Assembly: GCA_910586555.1 (NCBI GenBank)
Contig: CAJUJY010000006.1
Location: forward strand, 33,625 to 97,624
From: an uncultured Lachnospiraceae bacterium
GTDB lineage: Bacteria > Bacillota > Clostridia > Lachnospirales > Lachnospiraceae
Length of the DNA stretch: 64,000 nt
Direction: 5' to 3'
Both the position numbers and the translations under genes were made by a program. Shown here piece after piece: positions 36,635 to 45,894 of the stretch (position 1 is its first letter; each line of letters opens with the position of its first letter). The notes under the pieces are model-generated. The model saw only the letters and a list, made by a program, of their open reading frames with translations, was not told the origin of the DNA and did no database searches.

Positions 36635-37489
36635 TCAGTCCTTGTTATAATTATCAAGGAAACTGTGTTTAATACCATTTTCCTTATATCCAATAACTGT
36701 ATCAAGGTTTATGTTTTCTACACTTTTAAATATGTTTCCTTCAATATATGGATTGGCCTTTTTAAGACTTTTTAATAGTGACTTAACCTCAGCACGCTTT
36801 GACCTGGCAATCCCGTCTTCTGCACATGTTGTATAATTTTCTGTAAATCTACAGGCACATTGCAGGAAATTTAAATTGTTGTACTCCTGCCAGTGTATTA
36901 TATCCTCTTCTCTTATAAGGTACATTGGCCTTATAAGTTCCATTCCCTCAAAATTGGTACTGTGCAGTTTTGGCATCATAGTCTGTATCTGTGCACCATA
37001 CAACATGCCCATAAGTATTGTTTCAATTACATCATTATAATGGTGTCCAAGTGCAATCTTATTACAGCCAAGTTTTCTTGCATTATTATAGAGATAACCC
37101 CTTCTCATACGTGCACAAAGGTAACAAGGTGACTTCTCTATTCCATATACAGCATCAAATATCTGTGTTTCAAATATTGTAACAGGTATATTTAAAAGTT
37201 TTGCATTATTTTCTAATGCTTTTCTGTTTACTTTGTTATATCCTGGATCCATAACAAGAAATGAAAGGCCAAAATCAAACTTATTATGCTTTTTAAGTTC
37301 CTGGAACAGTTTTGCCATAAGCATTGAATCTTTACCGCCTGATATACATACTGCAACCCTGTCGCCTTCTTCCAGAAGCCTGTACTCATTAATTGCCTTT
37401 GCAAACCTGCTAAACAGCACTTTGTGGAACTTTTTCCTTATGCTTTTTTCAACATTTTCATTTATGCTGCCCAAGGTTAAAGCATCCAT
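36635..37489 (-). CDS. TtcA/TtuA-like tRNA 2-thiolation enzyme (PP-loop ATPase)
   Basis: About 284 residues. ATP pyrophosphatase PP-loop VAVCISGGKDSMLMAKL, a C-x-x-C in SPCYLCARMRRGYLY, and ALGHHYNDVIETILMGMLYGAQIQTM. A further Cys pair follows (LQCACRF). This matches TtcA-type enzymes that thiolate C32 of tRNA using an Fe-S cluster. ATG 37489 has GGAG seven nt upstream. A hairpin (GCACAG/CTGTGC, 37545-37524) precedes it and could be a weak relative of the pseudoknot leaders. Confidence 0.87.
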   Translation of the reverse strand: MDALTLGSINENVEKSIRKKFHKVLFSRFAKAINEYRLLEEGDRVAVCISGGKDSMLMAKLFQELKKHNKFDFGLSFLVMDPGYNKVNRKALENNAKLLNIPVTIFETQIFDAVYGIEKSPCYLCARMRRGYLYNNARKLGCNKIALGHHYNDVIETILMGMLYGAQIQTMMPKLHSTNFEGMELIRPMYLIREEDIIHWQEYNNLNFLQCACRFTENYTTCAEDGIARSKRAEVKSLLKSLKKANPYIEGNIFKSVENINLDTVIGYKENGIKHSFLDNYNKD

Positions 37490-37577
37490 AATAATCTCCA
37501 TTCCTGACAGTATGGGAATCTGGGCACAGGCACAAACTGCTGTGCGGCGAATCCCTGGTTTTTACATTTAGCTATAC

Positions 37578-38327
37578 TTATCCTACCGCTCCAGCAGTTT
37601 CAAATGCTTCTTTATAACTAAGCACCCTGTTTACATATGTATTACAGTATGAAGGCACACCCCCGTTACGCCTTACTGCACCACTGCCAGCATTATATGC
37701 AGCAAGCGCAAGCCTTACATCACCTTTAAATTCCTGTAATTTAAGCGACAAACACTTTGCCCCTCCCATTATATTCTGTTCTGGATCATATGGATCATCA
37801 ACACCAAGCCCTTTTGCTGTTTCTGGCATAAGCTGCATAACACCCATTGCCCCTGCACTTGATACGCAGTCCGGGTCAAAATCTGACTCTGCTTTTGCTA
37901 CCGCTTTAAGAAGACTTTCTGATATATTATATTTTTTAGCTGCTTCCTTAAAATAAGCATCATATTTTGTCTTCTTCATAGAAGAAGCAGTAACAGTCTG
38001 TTTCCCTGCTGGCTGTGTTTCTTTAACTTCCCCGCTGTTATTTTCTTTATTATTATCTTCTGCTACATCAATATACTTTACCGTTTTGCCAGTAACAGGA
38101 TCTTTATAGCCAGTATTAATATCTGTATTTATGTCTTTATCCTCTGCACTATCCCCGCTTTCCTTTTCTGCTTTTTTATTTTCTGTTTTCTTTACAGAAG
38201 CTTTATCAAGCATTTCTTCAAAGCTGGTAATAGTTGTTTTCCTTTTGCTGCCTGCTGGATATGTTTTAACAGGTTTAAGGATTTTAAGGCTGTTCATTGC
38301 ATTTAGATAAGATTGCGTACTTATCAT
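37578..38327 (-). CDS. Lytic transglycosylase (SLT domain)
   Basis: 249 residues. A low-complexity charged N-terminal half (Lys/Glu/Asp/Asn-rich, ~25-110) and a C-terminal SLT domain with the catalytic Glu in LLKAVAKAESDFDPDCVSSAG, then AMGVMQLMPETAKGLGV and LALAAYNAGSGAVRR. Cleaves peptidoglycan glycan strands. No N-terminal signal peptide is evident, so secretion may need another route (flagellar or phage-like export has been seen for such proteins). Its ATG overlaps the stop of the 103-aa gene by 4 nt. Confidence 0.87.
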   Translation of the reverse strand: MISTQSYLNAMNSLKILKPVKTYPAGSKRKTTITSFEEMLDKASVKKTENKKAEKESGDSAEDKDINTDINTGYKDPVTGKTVKYIDVAEDNNKENNSGEVKETQPAGKQTVTASSMKKTKYDAYFKEAAKKYNISESLLKAVAKAESDFDPDCVSSAGAMGVMQLMPETAKGLGVDDPYDPEQNIMGGAKCLSLKLQEFKGDVRLALAAYNAGSGAVRRNGGVPSYCNTYVNRVLSYKEAFETAGAVG

Positions 38328-38635
38328 CTGAAATTCCTCCCAGTACCACTGAATAGTTCGTCTATAGTCAGGTTATAATTAACATCTTTATACCCTGGCA
38401 TATCTGTATGGACACGGTTTGCAGCCGCTTTCCTGGCAGATATATTACTACATTTCCTGCCTGCGCACACTGTACCACTAGTGTGTGCTTTTAAAACATT
38501 TGCACTTTTCACATTGTGGATATCAATATTTCTATACGATGCATCATGGCTTACAGATAAAACTGCTTTCAATGCTTCTTTTGTAACTGCATCCTTGCAT
38601 TGTATTGTATCTGCCTTTTGTACACTTTTTATCAT
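38324..38635 (-). CDS. 103-aa protein of unknown function, coupled to the transglycosylase
   Basis: No family recognised. Ser/Ala/Lys-rich with two Cys (VCAGRKCSNISARK) and a C-terminal NYNLTIDELFSGTG. The stop codon overlaps the start of the transglycosylase gene (4 nt), and a good sigma-A promoter lies at 38685-38713, both of which support a real gene. It might be a partner or export chaperone of the transglycosylase; this is inference. Confidence 0.6.
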   Translation of the reverse strand: MIKSVQKADTIQCKDAVTKEALKAVLSVSHDASYRNIDIHNVKSANVLKAHTSGTVCAGRKCSNISARKAAANRVHTDMPGYKDVNYNLTIDELFSGTGRNFR

Positions 38636-38684
38636 GCCTGGAAACTGCCTCCCCCAATGTATTTATTGCCGTACAGATATTATG

Positions 38685-38713
38685 ATTTTATCACTTTTTT
38701 GTACAAGTTTCAA
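38685..38713 (-). promoter_or_regulatory. Sigma-A-type promoter for the 103-aa gene and transglycosylase
   Basis: Minus strand TTGAAA (38713-38708), 17-nt spacer, TAAAAT (38690-38685). Located about 50 nt upstream of ATG 38635. It lies just outside the composite repeat starting at 38733. Confidence 0.72.
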
Positions 38714-38847
38714 GCGCAGAATATACTATATTCACGGCTGTTTTATAAATTTCTGGCTGTGTATAAGTCTATAAACAAGGAGATAATTTATAGTTATCTG
38801 TGGTTTGTTTTAAAAAAAATGGAGTTGTATATATAGAAATTTTTATA

Positions 38848-39023
38848 CCCTGGCAGTTCCAAAGTGTCCCATGAACAGCCCGCTTGCGCTTGGACTTACA
38901 CGCAGCGGTGCATAAAGCCCTTATGCTTCAAAGAAAAAACTTCTTTGAAGCATTTAAGACAGGGCTTAAACACCGGCGGCTGCGTACATCTGTCCATTGG
39001 GAGCACATTTGGAACTTGCCAGG
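38848..39023 (+). repeat. Type A structured segment (copy in element I)
   Basis: Closed by an outer stem of CCCTGGCAGTTCCAAA with the complement near 39008-39023 (TTTGGAACTTGCCAGG). An inner stem GTGTCCCA/TGGGAGCAC corresponds to GTAATCCT/AGGATTAC in the copy at 39422-39604, that is, compensatory changes. Also shares CGCTTGGAC. A remnant lacking the middle is at 61438 and a partial copy begins at 63952. Confidence 0.65.
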
Positions 39024-39358
39024 TAGTATACGTTTTGGCAGCTTATAGAAATATTTCTTGTGGATTTATGTGGTTTAATGGCGTGTGCTGCATTTGCACA
39101 TGTAACAGTGCTTAATAATGGTACAAAAGTACATTTTACATGGTATATAAAAGTCTTCCAGGCAAATATAAAATTTTATCAAAAAGTTAAAATAAAAGCA
39201 GGAAAACTTTTAATTCCCAATGGAACGTAGTAACATACAGACAGTTTTATATATTTTCTGTAAAAGGCACTATAACGCCACCAGTGCCTGGGTCTGGTAA
39301 TTTCACAGACCCTATGCACTGCTAACACTATATATAGTGTTGTGCGTCTATTGTAGTG

Positions 39359-39642
39359 CAATGTCATTTAGTTAAGGAAATCTACAAAAAATATTTTTAT
39401 AAACTGCCAAAACATATATCACCTGGCAAGTTCAAAATGTAATCCTAAAAGGCAACTGTACGGGGCTGCCGACGTTTAAACCTGGTTTTCAATGTTTCTG
39501 TGAAATACTTGTTTCACAGAAACATTTAGATTTCTACGCGCCGTTGCGTGAACCCGTCCAAGCGGAAGCGGGTTGCCTGTAGGATTACTTTGGAACTGCC
39601 AGGGCATAGTATTTTAATTTTTTTCTTAACTAAATGACATTG
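39359..39642 (-). mobile_element. 284-bp MITE inserted in copy I
   Basis: Perfect 18-bp terminal inverted repeats CAATGTCATTTAGTTAAG (39359-39376) and its complement (39625-39642), flanked by a 9-bp direct repeat ATTGTAGTG (39350-39358 and 39643-39651). The uninterrupted relative at 61612-61620 has a single ATCGTAGTG at this point. It carries no ORF and holds a second type A structured segment (39422-39604) in the opposite orientation. Non-autonomous; a DDE transposase elsewhere would be needed. Confidence 0.85.
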
Positions 39643-39904
39643 ATTGTAGTGGGAACGTGCCTGCTACAGAAAATATATAAAACCTGCTGCATGTACACAA
39701 CCTTTAGTATATACAAACCCCAATGCAGGATAACTATAAATTATCCCTTATTTATATACAATCAAAAATTTATGAAACAGTCATGGACTTAAAACCCAGG
39801 ACAATATAGATGTAAAAATATTGTACGAATAAGTTTAAAGAAAAGTATACATAATATTTATATAATTTTAAACAAATATTTATGGAAAAGGAGATTAAGA
39901 TGTA

Positions 39905-40321
39905 ATGAATCCTATACAGGCGTATATTATAATGTTTTTGACCGGTGGTTTTTTATATTGTGGTATAGAAATATTATACAGGGGATATTCGCATATCTCA
40001 ATGCTTTTTGCAGGGGGATTGTGTTTTATCCTTGTAGGGGTTATACAAAATATCCTTGGCAAATCAGCTTCTATAGTTGGCCAGATGCTTTTATGTGGAA
40101 TTATGATTACAGGTGTAGAATTTTTATTTGGGGAAATTGTCAACAAATATATGCATCTAAATGTATGGGATTATTCAGCGGAACAATATAATTTCAAAGG
40201 ACAGATATGCCTGCTTTATTCTAATATGTGGTTTTTATTATCATGTCCTATGATTATATTACATGATTATATGGAATATTTCCTGATTGGGGGACAGATG
40301 CCCCATTATAAAATATTTTAA
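39905..40321 (+). CDS. Small membrane protein, putative ABC-transporter permease (CmpB-like) family
   Basis: 138 residues with four hydrophobic helices (IIMFLTGGFLYCGIEILYRG, MLFAGGLCFILVGVIQNILG, QMLLCGIMITGVEFLFGEIV, MWFLLSCPMIILHDYMEYFL) and NVWDYS between, the pattern of the PF06541-type proteins annotated as putative permeases. Function unknown. The upstream GGAG is placed for an ATG at 39900 that is directly followed by TAA; the real ATG at 39905 overlaps that stop (ATGTAATG). Confidence 0.75.
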   Translation: MNPIQAYIIMFLTGGFLYCGIEILYRGYSHISMLFAGGLCFILVGVIQNILGKSASIVGQMLLCGIMITGVEFLFGEIVNKYMHLNVWDYSAEQYNFKGQICLLYSNMWFLLSCPMIILHDYMEYFLIGGQMPHYKIF

Positions 40322-40333
40322 TATATTTAAATA

Positions 40334-40365
40334 ATCCGCAATGCCTTCTTACAAGCATTGCGGAT
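40334..40365. terminator. Bidirectional hairpin between convergent genes
   Basis: ATCCGCAATGC (40334-40344) and GCATTGCGGAT (40355-40365) form a perfect 11-bp stem with a 10-nt loop, between the small membrane protein gene and the GH43 gene. Flanking T-rich stretches are short. Confidence 0.65.
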
Positions 40366-40433
40366 GTCATTTATACCTTAATAAAAACGGGCTGCCACAA
40401 GAGCGCTTTATGTACTTCTGGATATAACAAAAG

Positions 40434-42578
40434 CTACTGGTTCAATACCGGCATACCATTCTCATCCCATTGGACAGTACGTATCCTTGCACTTCTGCAT
40501 GGGTCATAAAGGGGATCTTCTGTACCATACCCACAGTTTCCTTCATAACATTCTTTAGAACGTGAATGGTATACAAATATGTAATTCCCTTTTTCATCTA
40601 CTGTAAATGAATTATGCCCAGGCCCGTATTCGTCTATTAAATCTTCTGATGTAAGGGCTGGTGTTTTCTGTTTTGTCCATGATTTAATATCCATAAGGTC
40701 TGCTTTTTCATCTGCATACATATATCCAATACAATATTCAGGCCCTGTAGCAGATGCAGAATAAGCTACAATTACTTTTCCATCATGTATAAGTACAGAA
40801 GGGCCTTCATTTACGGCAAATGTTACACATTCCCAGTAATATTCAGGCTTTGTAAGAAGCATTGCCTTTGTTGTAGTTTTCCACGGCTCTGATGGGTCAA
40901 TTTCTGCCATATACAGGTTAGAATTACCAACTTTCTGTGCCCATATTACATATGATTTGCCATTACATTCAAAATAAGTCATATCCAGTGAAAAACCTGT
41001 AAATGATACCTTATCACCTTCTGCTGCCTGGAACTTTCCCTTTTCAACCCATTTGTCATTATAAGGATCATCACCTGTACACATCAGCACATAACAGTTA
41101 ATATCCCATGTGTTCCTTGCAGAACCGCTTGCTGCGCAATATACATACCATTTACCGCCAATATAATGCATTTCCGGAGCCCATATAAAACGGTGTGCAG
41201 TTTTACTTTCACTTTCATCCCATATAACTTTTTCTTCTGCATCTTTTAACCCTTCAATAGTCTTTGACCTTCTTAAAACTACCCTGTCATACCCGTCTTT
41301 ATCCCTTCCGCCGTACATAGGATAAGATGCTGTAAAATAGTAATACCCATCTGCACCTAATGTAATATATGGGTCTGCACGGTCAGCAATAAATATATCT
41401 GATTTAGTTCCTTTTAATTCCATGCCTTCACCTTTACTTGTACTATACAACTGTGATATCTCTGCATCTATCTTAGCGCCATTAAATACCTGGACTTCCC
41501 TTACAAATCCTGTATATGTAATATCAGGATAAGAAGACTTTCCAATATATGCTGCAATATCACTGCCAAAATCACTAACCTTTACATCTAATTTAGAAGT
41601 ACCAACTTTATTACCATTAAAATATCCTGTAATACTGTCTGGTGTAATTACTGTTACATAGTGGTTCCATTCTGTTCCTGTAAACGGCCCTTCAGTACCA
41701 TTAGATGCAACAGACGGGCTTATGCCTGCCTCTGTTGTAAAAGGTTCTTTTGCATTACGGGAATTAGTCATAACAGATTTCATGCGGCCAGCAGGATTGC
41801 TTGGGTTTAATAACCAGTAAGATACTGGAAGTTCTTCTTTTGTCCCAACAAACATTGCGCTTGTATTAACTGTGCCGCTGTAATTTTTAAGCCATACTGA
41901 AATTGTCATTGTATTACGCCCTACAAAAACTTTTTCTGGAAGTTTAATATAAGCCCCCTTTTCAAGTAAAAGTGACTGGTTCTGTTGTAATGTTGTATTT
42001 ACTCCAAAAAGTTCTGCATCATTTCCATTGCCAGACTGGTCTAAAAGGCGCTTGCCATCTTCACTGCATGCCATATTGTAATGTATAAGTTCTGAAACAG
42101 ACGTATCTGTTACAGGATTAGCTGGTGCTGTTGTTGCTTCTGGCTCTTCTGGTTCATTTGTCCAGCCTGGATCTTCTGGCTCTTTTTCTCCACCGCTCTT
42201 TTTAACTGTAACATTAAATGTCCTTGTTACAGTAACTGAAGCTGTTTTAATACTTGCCTGTACAGTTGCCTTTCCCTGTTTTTTTGCTTTAACTGTAACA
42301 GATTGTTTTGATTTTTGTGATAATTTTACTATATCCTTTCCCTTAGTTACAGACCATTTTGTACTTTTAACCTTTACCCCTGAAGTATTTTTAATCTTCA
42401 CCTGGCAGCTTTTGCCAGTATTAAGGTTAATCTTTGTTTTGTCAAACTTTAATGTCTTTTTGGTAATACCAGCAGGTTTGGCATTTATAGCTGCCTGTAC
42501 ACTATATGGCATAAAAGACATAAATACAATGGCTGCTGCAATAAAAGCAGCAAACAGCTTTTTCCACTTTTTCTCCAT
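40434..42578 (-). CDS. Secreted glycoside hydrolase family 43 with Ig-like and LamG domains
   Basis: 714 residues. Signal peptide (FAAFIAAAIVFMSFMPYSVQA, cut near residue 30), a bacterial Ig-like domain (~35-130), a Thr/Pro/Glu linker, a LamG/concanavalin-like domain (~165-370; GNTMTISVWLKNYSGTVN-like) and a C-terminal GH43 five-bladed propeller. Catalytic acids: Asp in FIADRADPYITLGADG, Asp in TGFSLDMTYFE, Glu in FAVNEGPSVLIHDG. Likely an exo- or endo-arabinanase/xylosidase acting on plant polysaccharide outside the cell. No sortase motif or carbohydrate transporter nearby. Confidence 0.9.
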   Translation of the reverse strand: MEKKWKKLFAAFIAAAIVFMSFMPYSVQAAINAKPAGITKKTLKFDKTKINLNTGKSCQVKIKNTSGVKVKSTKWSVTKGKDIVKLSQKSKQSVTVKAKKQGKATVQASIKTASVTVTRTFNVTVKKSGGEKEPEDPGWTNEPEEPEATTAPANPVTDTSVSELIHYNMACSEDGKRLLDQSGNGNDAELFGVNTTLQQNQSLLLEKGAYIKLPEKVFVGRNTMTISVWLKNYSGTVNTSAMFVGTKEELPVSYWLLNPSNPAGRMKSVMTNSRNAKEPFTTEAGISPSVASNGTEGPFTGTEWNHYVTVITPDSITGYFNGNKVGTSKLDVKVSDFGSDIAAYIGKSSYPDITYTGFVREVQVFNGAKIDAEISQLYSTSKGEGMELKGTKSDIFIADRADPYITLGADGYYYFTASYPMYGGRDKDGYDRVVLRRSKTIEGLKDAEEKVIWDESESKTAHRFIWAPEMHYIGGKWYVYCAASGSARNTWDINCYVLMCTGDDPYNDKWVEKGKFQAAEGDKVSFTGFSLDMTYFECNGKSYVIWAQKVGNSNLYMAEIDPSEPWKTTTKAMLLTKPEYYWECVTFAVNEGPSVLIHDGKVIVAYSASATGPEYCIGYMYADEKADLMDIKSWTKQKTPALTSEDLIDEYGPGHNSFTVDEKGNYIFVYHSRSKECYEGNCGYGTEDPLYDPCRSARIRTVQWDENGMPVLNQ

Positions 42579-42694
42579 AATAAATCCTCCTATATTTAAT
42601 TTGTTAATATAATACCAGTATTATAAATCTGGAGGATATTTAAGTCTATGATTTGAACCGCCATAAACTTGTCTTTTTCTGCTTTTTTGTATTG

Positions 42695-44977
42695 TTATGC
42701 CAGATTATTTTCTAAAACAGATATTCTCCTGGCGGCTGGATAAAGCATTAAAGATAACGCAATAAAAAATATTATAATACCTGAAATATTCTGCCAGTAA
42801 AAAATAATTTCCACACCAGGATTTAAATTATTTTTCCAGATAATATATACAAACACTAACCCTGTTAAAACACCAGATACAATTCCTGCAAGCATATAAA
42901 GCCATATTTGTATAAAACATATTATCTTTGTCCCATTTTCTGTTACCCCGGAAAGCCGCAAAACCTGGTATTCCTTTTTCCTTGCAAGCAACAGCCCTTT
43001 TGCAGAATTAAGCCACCCTATGCCTGATACAAGCATAAGAATAAACAGTACTGCCTTTATCATTGCCAGCCTCTGGCCTGTAACTTCATTTCCAGATTTA
43101 ATAACCTGGTTATAAATTTTCCATTTAAAACCAGCAGTTTTTATTCCAATTTCCTTTAATACTTTCTCTGCTATATTATCATTTCCATTTATAAAAAAAT
43201 ATGCTTCACCAGAAAAACCATATTCACCTGTATCTTCTTTTACATAATTAATACTATCCTTATCTAAAAAAATACCATACTCATCTTGTATAGAATAATC
43301 CCATTCTGCAATCTCTATAACTGTAAAATCTTTTCTGCCGCCAGTCCACTTTGAATCTAATGTAATATGGCTGCCAAGCTTGTAACCAGTTAATTTTGCT
43401 GTTCCTTCCGTAATTACTATTCTTTGTTCCTTTGGTACTTTATCCCAGTTTTTAAGACGCTGCCCTTTAAACCATTGTACAAACTGTTCCATATCTGTTA
43501 TATTAAATCCCCATAACTTATTTCCTGGAAAGCCCTTTTCCTGGAAGCCTTCTAAAACCATACAGCAATCCAGGGAATTTTTCTGTATCTGTCCTGCAAT
43601 ATTTAAAGCATTTCTAATATTTGGTATATTACTTAAAGACATTTCAGCATATGCATCTGAACCATGCATTAAATCCCTGTAATATACATTATTATTCTCA
43701 AGCAGTAAGTACATAGAACTCTGCCCTGTATAAGAAAATGCTGTTATTAATGCAATAATTAATATAATTAATATATTCTGCCAGAATTTAGGGATTAACA
43801 GCTTTATTCCAAGATATGCTTCTGTACCTAAAAGCCTTCTTAATCCTAAAAACCTTCCCATTTTTTTATTTTTCCTAAGCCCTGCCTGTGTCCTTTGGAA
43901 TACTTCTGCTGGAAGTATATTCTGCCTGCATACAAATAAAAACATAACCATTAAATTTAACAGTATAAATACAACAAAAGGAATTATTAATACCACATTC
44001 CAGTCTGTAACTATATCCCCTTTAAAAAATCCTGCCTTTTTATTAAAAATATTTAAAATAGTACTATCAAATAATATACTTGCTACAGTGCCTGCTATGC
44101 AGCCAAAAGCCCCAAGTGTAACAGACATTGACATAAAAATAAACCACACCTGCTCCCTGCTGCCTCCTGCAACACGTATAACCGCCATATCCCTGTGGTA
44201 TTTACGCATATATTCATTAAAAATACTTACAATAAAAAGCCCGCTAACCAATATGACAATTACAAATAAAATATCTATCATTTTTTCAAAAACTACAAAA
44301 AGTTTTTTCTTTTCCCTGTCTGGTGAATCTACCAGAAAACTGGCTTTATATTGTTCCAGCCTGTGTATAATATTTTCTGTTTCTTTGCTGTCACACTGCA
44401 ACAAAAAATAATTAGCGCAGGAGGCATCTTTATTGCCAAGCAGACTGTGAAGCTCTGCCATATCCATAACCAGTACAGGCCTGCCAGACTGCAAACTGCT
44501 ATTGTCTTCAAACACTTCTTTTACAATATAATTCTTTCCTGGCAATGAAATACTTTCCCCTTCTTTTATATTGTATATTGTGCTTAAATATGAATTAACT
44601 GCAACATTATTTCCATTAACCGCATAATTATATTTATATTTGCTGCGGTTTATATTATCATCAATAACACCAGCAGCATAAATACCATTTTCCATGTATA
44701 AACAATATCCAGAAGCCACATTTGTAATACCTTTATTTCTTTTAATAAAGCCTGCTTCTTCCTTTGTAAATGCCTCCTCTTTTTCTTTTGAAACCCCAAT
44801 CTGGAAATTGCCATACTGTAATGATATACCAGTTTCATAAGCTGATTTTGCACCTGAAGAAAGCTGGAACATGCTTATACTAAGAAAACAAGCAAAAAAT
44901 ATACTTAAAAATGCAGAAACTGATAACATTTTACTATTTTTTAAAAATGCCATTGCAAGGCAATATAATCTAATCAT
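42695..44977 (-). CDS. ABC transporter permease, FtsX/MacB-like
   Basis: 760 residues with about eight hydrophobic segments in the FtsX-like duplicated layout: one helix near the N-terminus, a ~200-residue extracellular domain, three helices (~225-355), then a repeat ending in three helices (~650-755). Overlaps the ATPase gene by 8 nt and forms an exporter with it. Typical cargo of such pairs is antimicrobial peptide or lipoprotein; no sensor kinase is encoded beside it here. Confidence 0.88.
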   Translation of the reverse strand: MIRLYCLAMAFLKNSKMLSVSAFLSIFFACFLSISMFQLSSGAKSAYETGISLQYGNFQIGVSKEKEEAFTKEEAGFIKRNKGITNVASGYCLYMENGIYAAGVIDDNINRSKYKYNYAVNGNNVAVNSYLSTIYNIKEGESISLPGKNYIVKEVFEDNSSLQSGRPVLVMDMAELHSLLGNKDASCANYFLLQCDSKETENIIHRLEQYKASFLVDSPDREKKKLFVVFEKMIDILFVIVILVSGLFIVSIFNEYMRKYHRDMAVIRVAGGSREQVWFIFMSMSVTLGAFGCIAGTVASILFDSTILNIFNKKAGFFKGDIVTDWNVVLIIPFVVFILLNLMVMFLFVCRQNILPAEVFQRTQAGLRKNKKMGRFLGLRRLLGTEAYLGIKLLIPKFWQNILIILIIALITAFSYTGQSSMYLLLENNNVYYRDLMHGSDAYAEMSLSNIPNIRNALNIAGQIQKNSLDCCMVLEGFQEKGFPGNKLWGFNITDMEQFVQWFKGQRLKNWDKVPKEQRIVITEGTAKLTGYKLGSHITLDSKWTGGRKDFTVIEIAEWDYSIQDEYGIFLDKDSINYVKEDTGEYGFSGEAYFFINGNDNIAEKVLKEIGIKTAGFKWKIYNQVIKSGNEVTGQRLAMIKAVLFILMLVSGIGWLNSAKGLLLARKKEYQVLRLSGVTENGTKIICFIQIWLYMLAGIVSGVLTGLVFVYIIWKNNLNPGVEIIFYWQNISGIIIFFIALSLMLYPAARRISVLENNLA

Positions 44978-45782
44978 CTTCTGCCCCTTCCCTATTACAA
45001 TTATTTTCCTGTATAAAGCTTAGTCCTTTCCTGGAATTTTTCTGTGACTCCCTGAATTTTAATAAAACCATATCTATATTTTGTTCCCCTGCCTGGTTTT
45101 TGTGTTCTCCATAAACCATTCCATCTTGTAAAAACAGAATACGGTCTGCATAACCTGCTATAACAGGATCATGTGTAACAATAATGGTACTTTGGCCATT
45201 TTTATTTCTTAAATCAACAAATATCTGCATAATTCCACTTGCTGTAGAACAGTCAAGATTTCCTGTAGGTTCATCTGCAAGCAGTATTTTAGGATTATTT
45301 ATAATAGCCCTTGCGATTGCAACTCTCTGCTGCTGTCCTCCTGACAATTTTGTTACAGGACTGTCCTCTTTGTCCCCAATACCTGCCAGTTCTAAAATTT
45401 CTTTTGTACGCTTTTTAATATTGCTGCTTTTTTCCTTAGCAAGAATAAGTGGAAGTGATACATTTTCACCAACTGTAAAATCATTTATAAGATTAAATGA
45501 CTGGAAAATAAAACCAATATTTTTTGAACGCATTTTTGTTGCACAAGGCTCTTTTCCATAGTTTTCTTCTAATTTTCCATTAAGGTAAACCCTGCCCTGG
45601 TCTGCTGCATCTATAGCACCAGTAATATTAAGCAGTGTACTCTTTCCAGAGCCACTGCTTCCCATAATTGCAAGTATTTCCCCTTTCATTAATGAAAAAG
45701 AAATTCCTTTTAAAGCCTCAAGTAATTCCTTTCCATTTTTATAAAATTTATGTATATTTTCCATCCTTATAATTTCGTACAT
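44970..45782 (-). CDS. ABC transporter ATP-binding protein (MacB/LolD type)
   Basis: 270 residues. Walker A MGSSGSGKSTLLNITGAID, Q-loop IFQSFNLINDFTVGENV, signature KLSGGQQQRVAIARAI, Walker B ILLADEPTGNLD, H-loop IIVTHDPVIA. Partner of the permease directly downstream. Ribosome site AAAGGAAAGG upstream of the ATG. Confidence 0.94.
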   Translation of the reverse strand: MYEIIRMENIHKFYKNGKELLEALKGISFSLMKGEILAIMGSSGSGKSTLLNITGAIDAADQGRVYLNGKLEENYGKEPCATKMRSKNIGFIFQSFNLINDFTVGENVSLPLILAKEKSSNIKKRTKEILELAGIGDKEDSPVTKLSGGQQQRVAIARAIINNPKILLADEPTGNLDCSTASGIMQIFVDLRNKNGQSTIIVTHDPVIAGYADRILFLQDGMVYGEHKNQAGEQNIDMVLLKFRESQKNSRKGLSFIQENNCNREGAEDD

Positions 45783-45894
45783 TTTATAACATTATTCCTT
45801 TCCTTTATGTTCTGCTGTTTTCTATATAAAATAACCACAAACAATGTGGAAAATCTGTTCTATTTATATAGTATAATCCAGAACAAAAGAAAAC

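Larger units (their letters stand above)
38733..39786. repeat. Composite inverted-repeat element, copy I
   Basis: About 1.05 kb without a convincing gene. Ends are inverted copies (CACGGCTGTTTTATAAATTT on the left; the complement of CATGACTGTTTCATAAATTT on the right). A second inverted pair lies inside: AGATAATTTATAGTTATC (38781-38798) and GGATAACTATAAATTATC (39728-39745). Between them lie a structured segment of 176 nt (type A, 38848-39023) and a palindromic segment (type B, ~39233-39694) that is interrupted by a nested element. Related copies start at 61342 and 63864. Several short ORFs within it are chance frames. Confidence 0.8.

Noticed and set aside
37508..37545. Pseudoknot leader before the TtcA-like gene
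   Set aside because: P1 is good (GCACAG/CTGTGC) but the loop pairs with the SD-proximal strand over only four bases.
39179..39367. Small ORFs within the composite repeats (also 61477-61796)
   Set aside because: Frames fall on the palindromic arms of the repeats and lack ribosome sites; no conservation of frame between copies.
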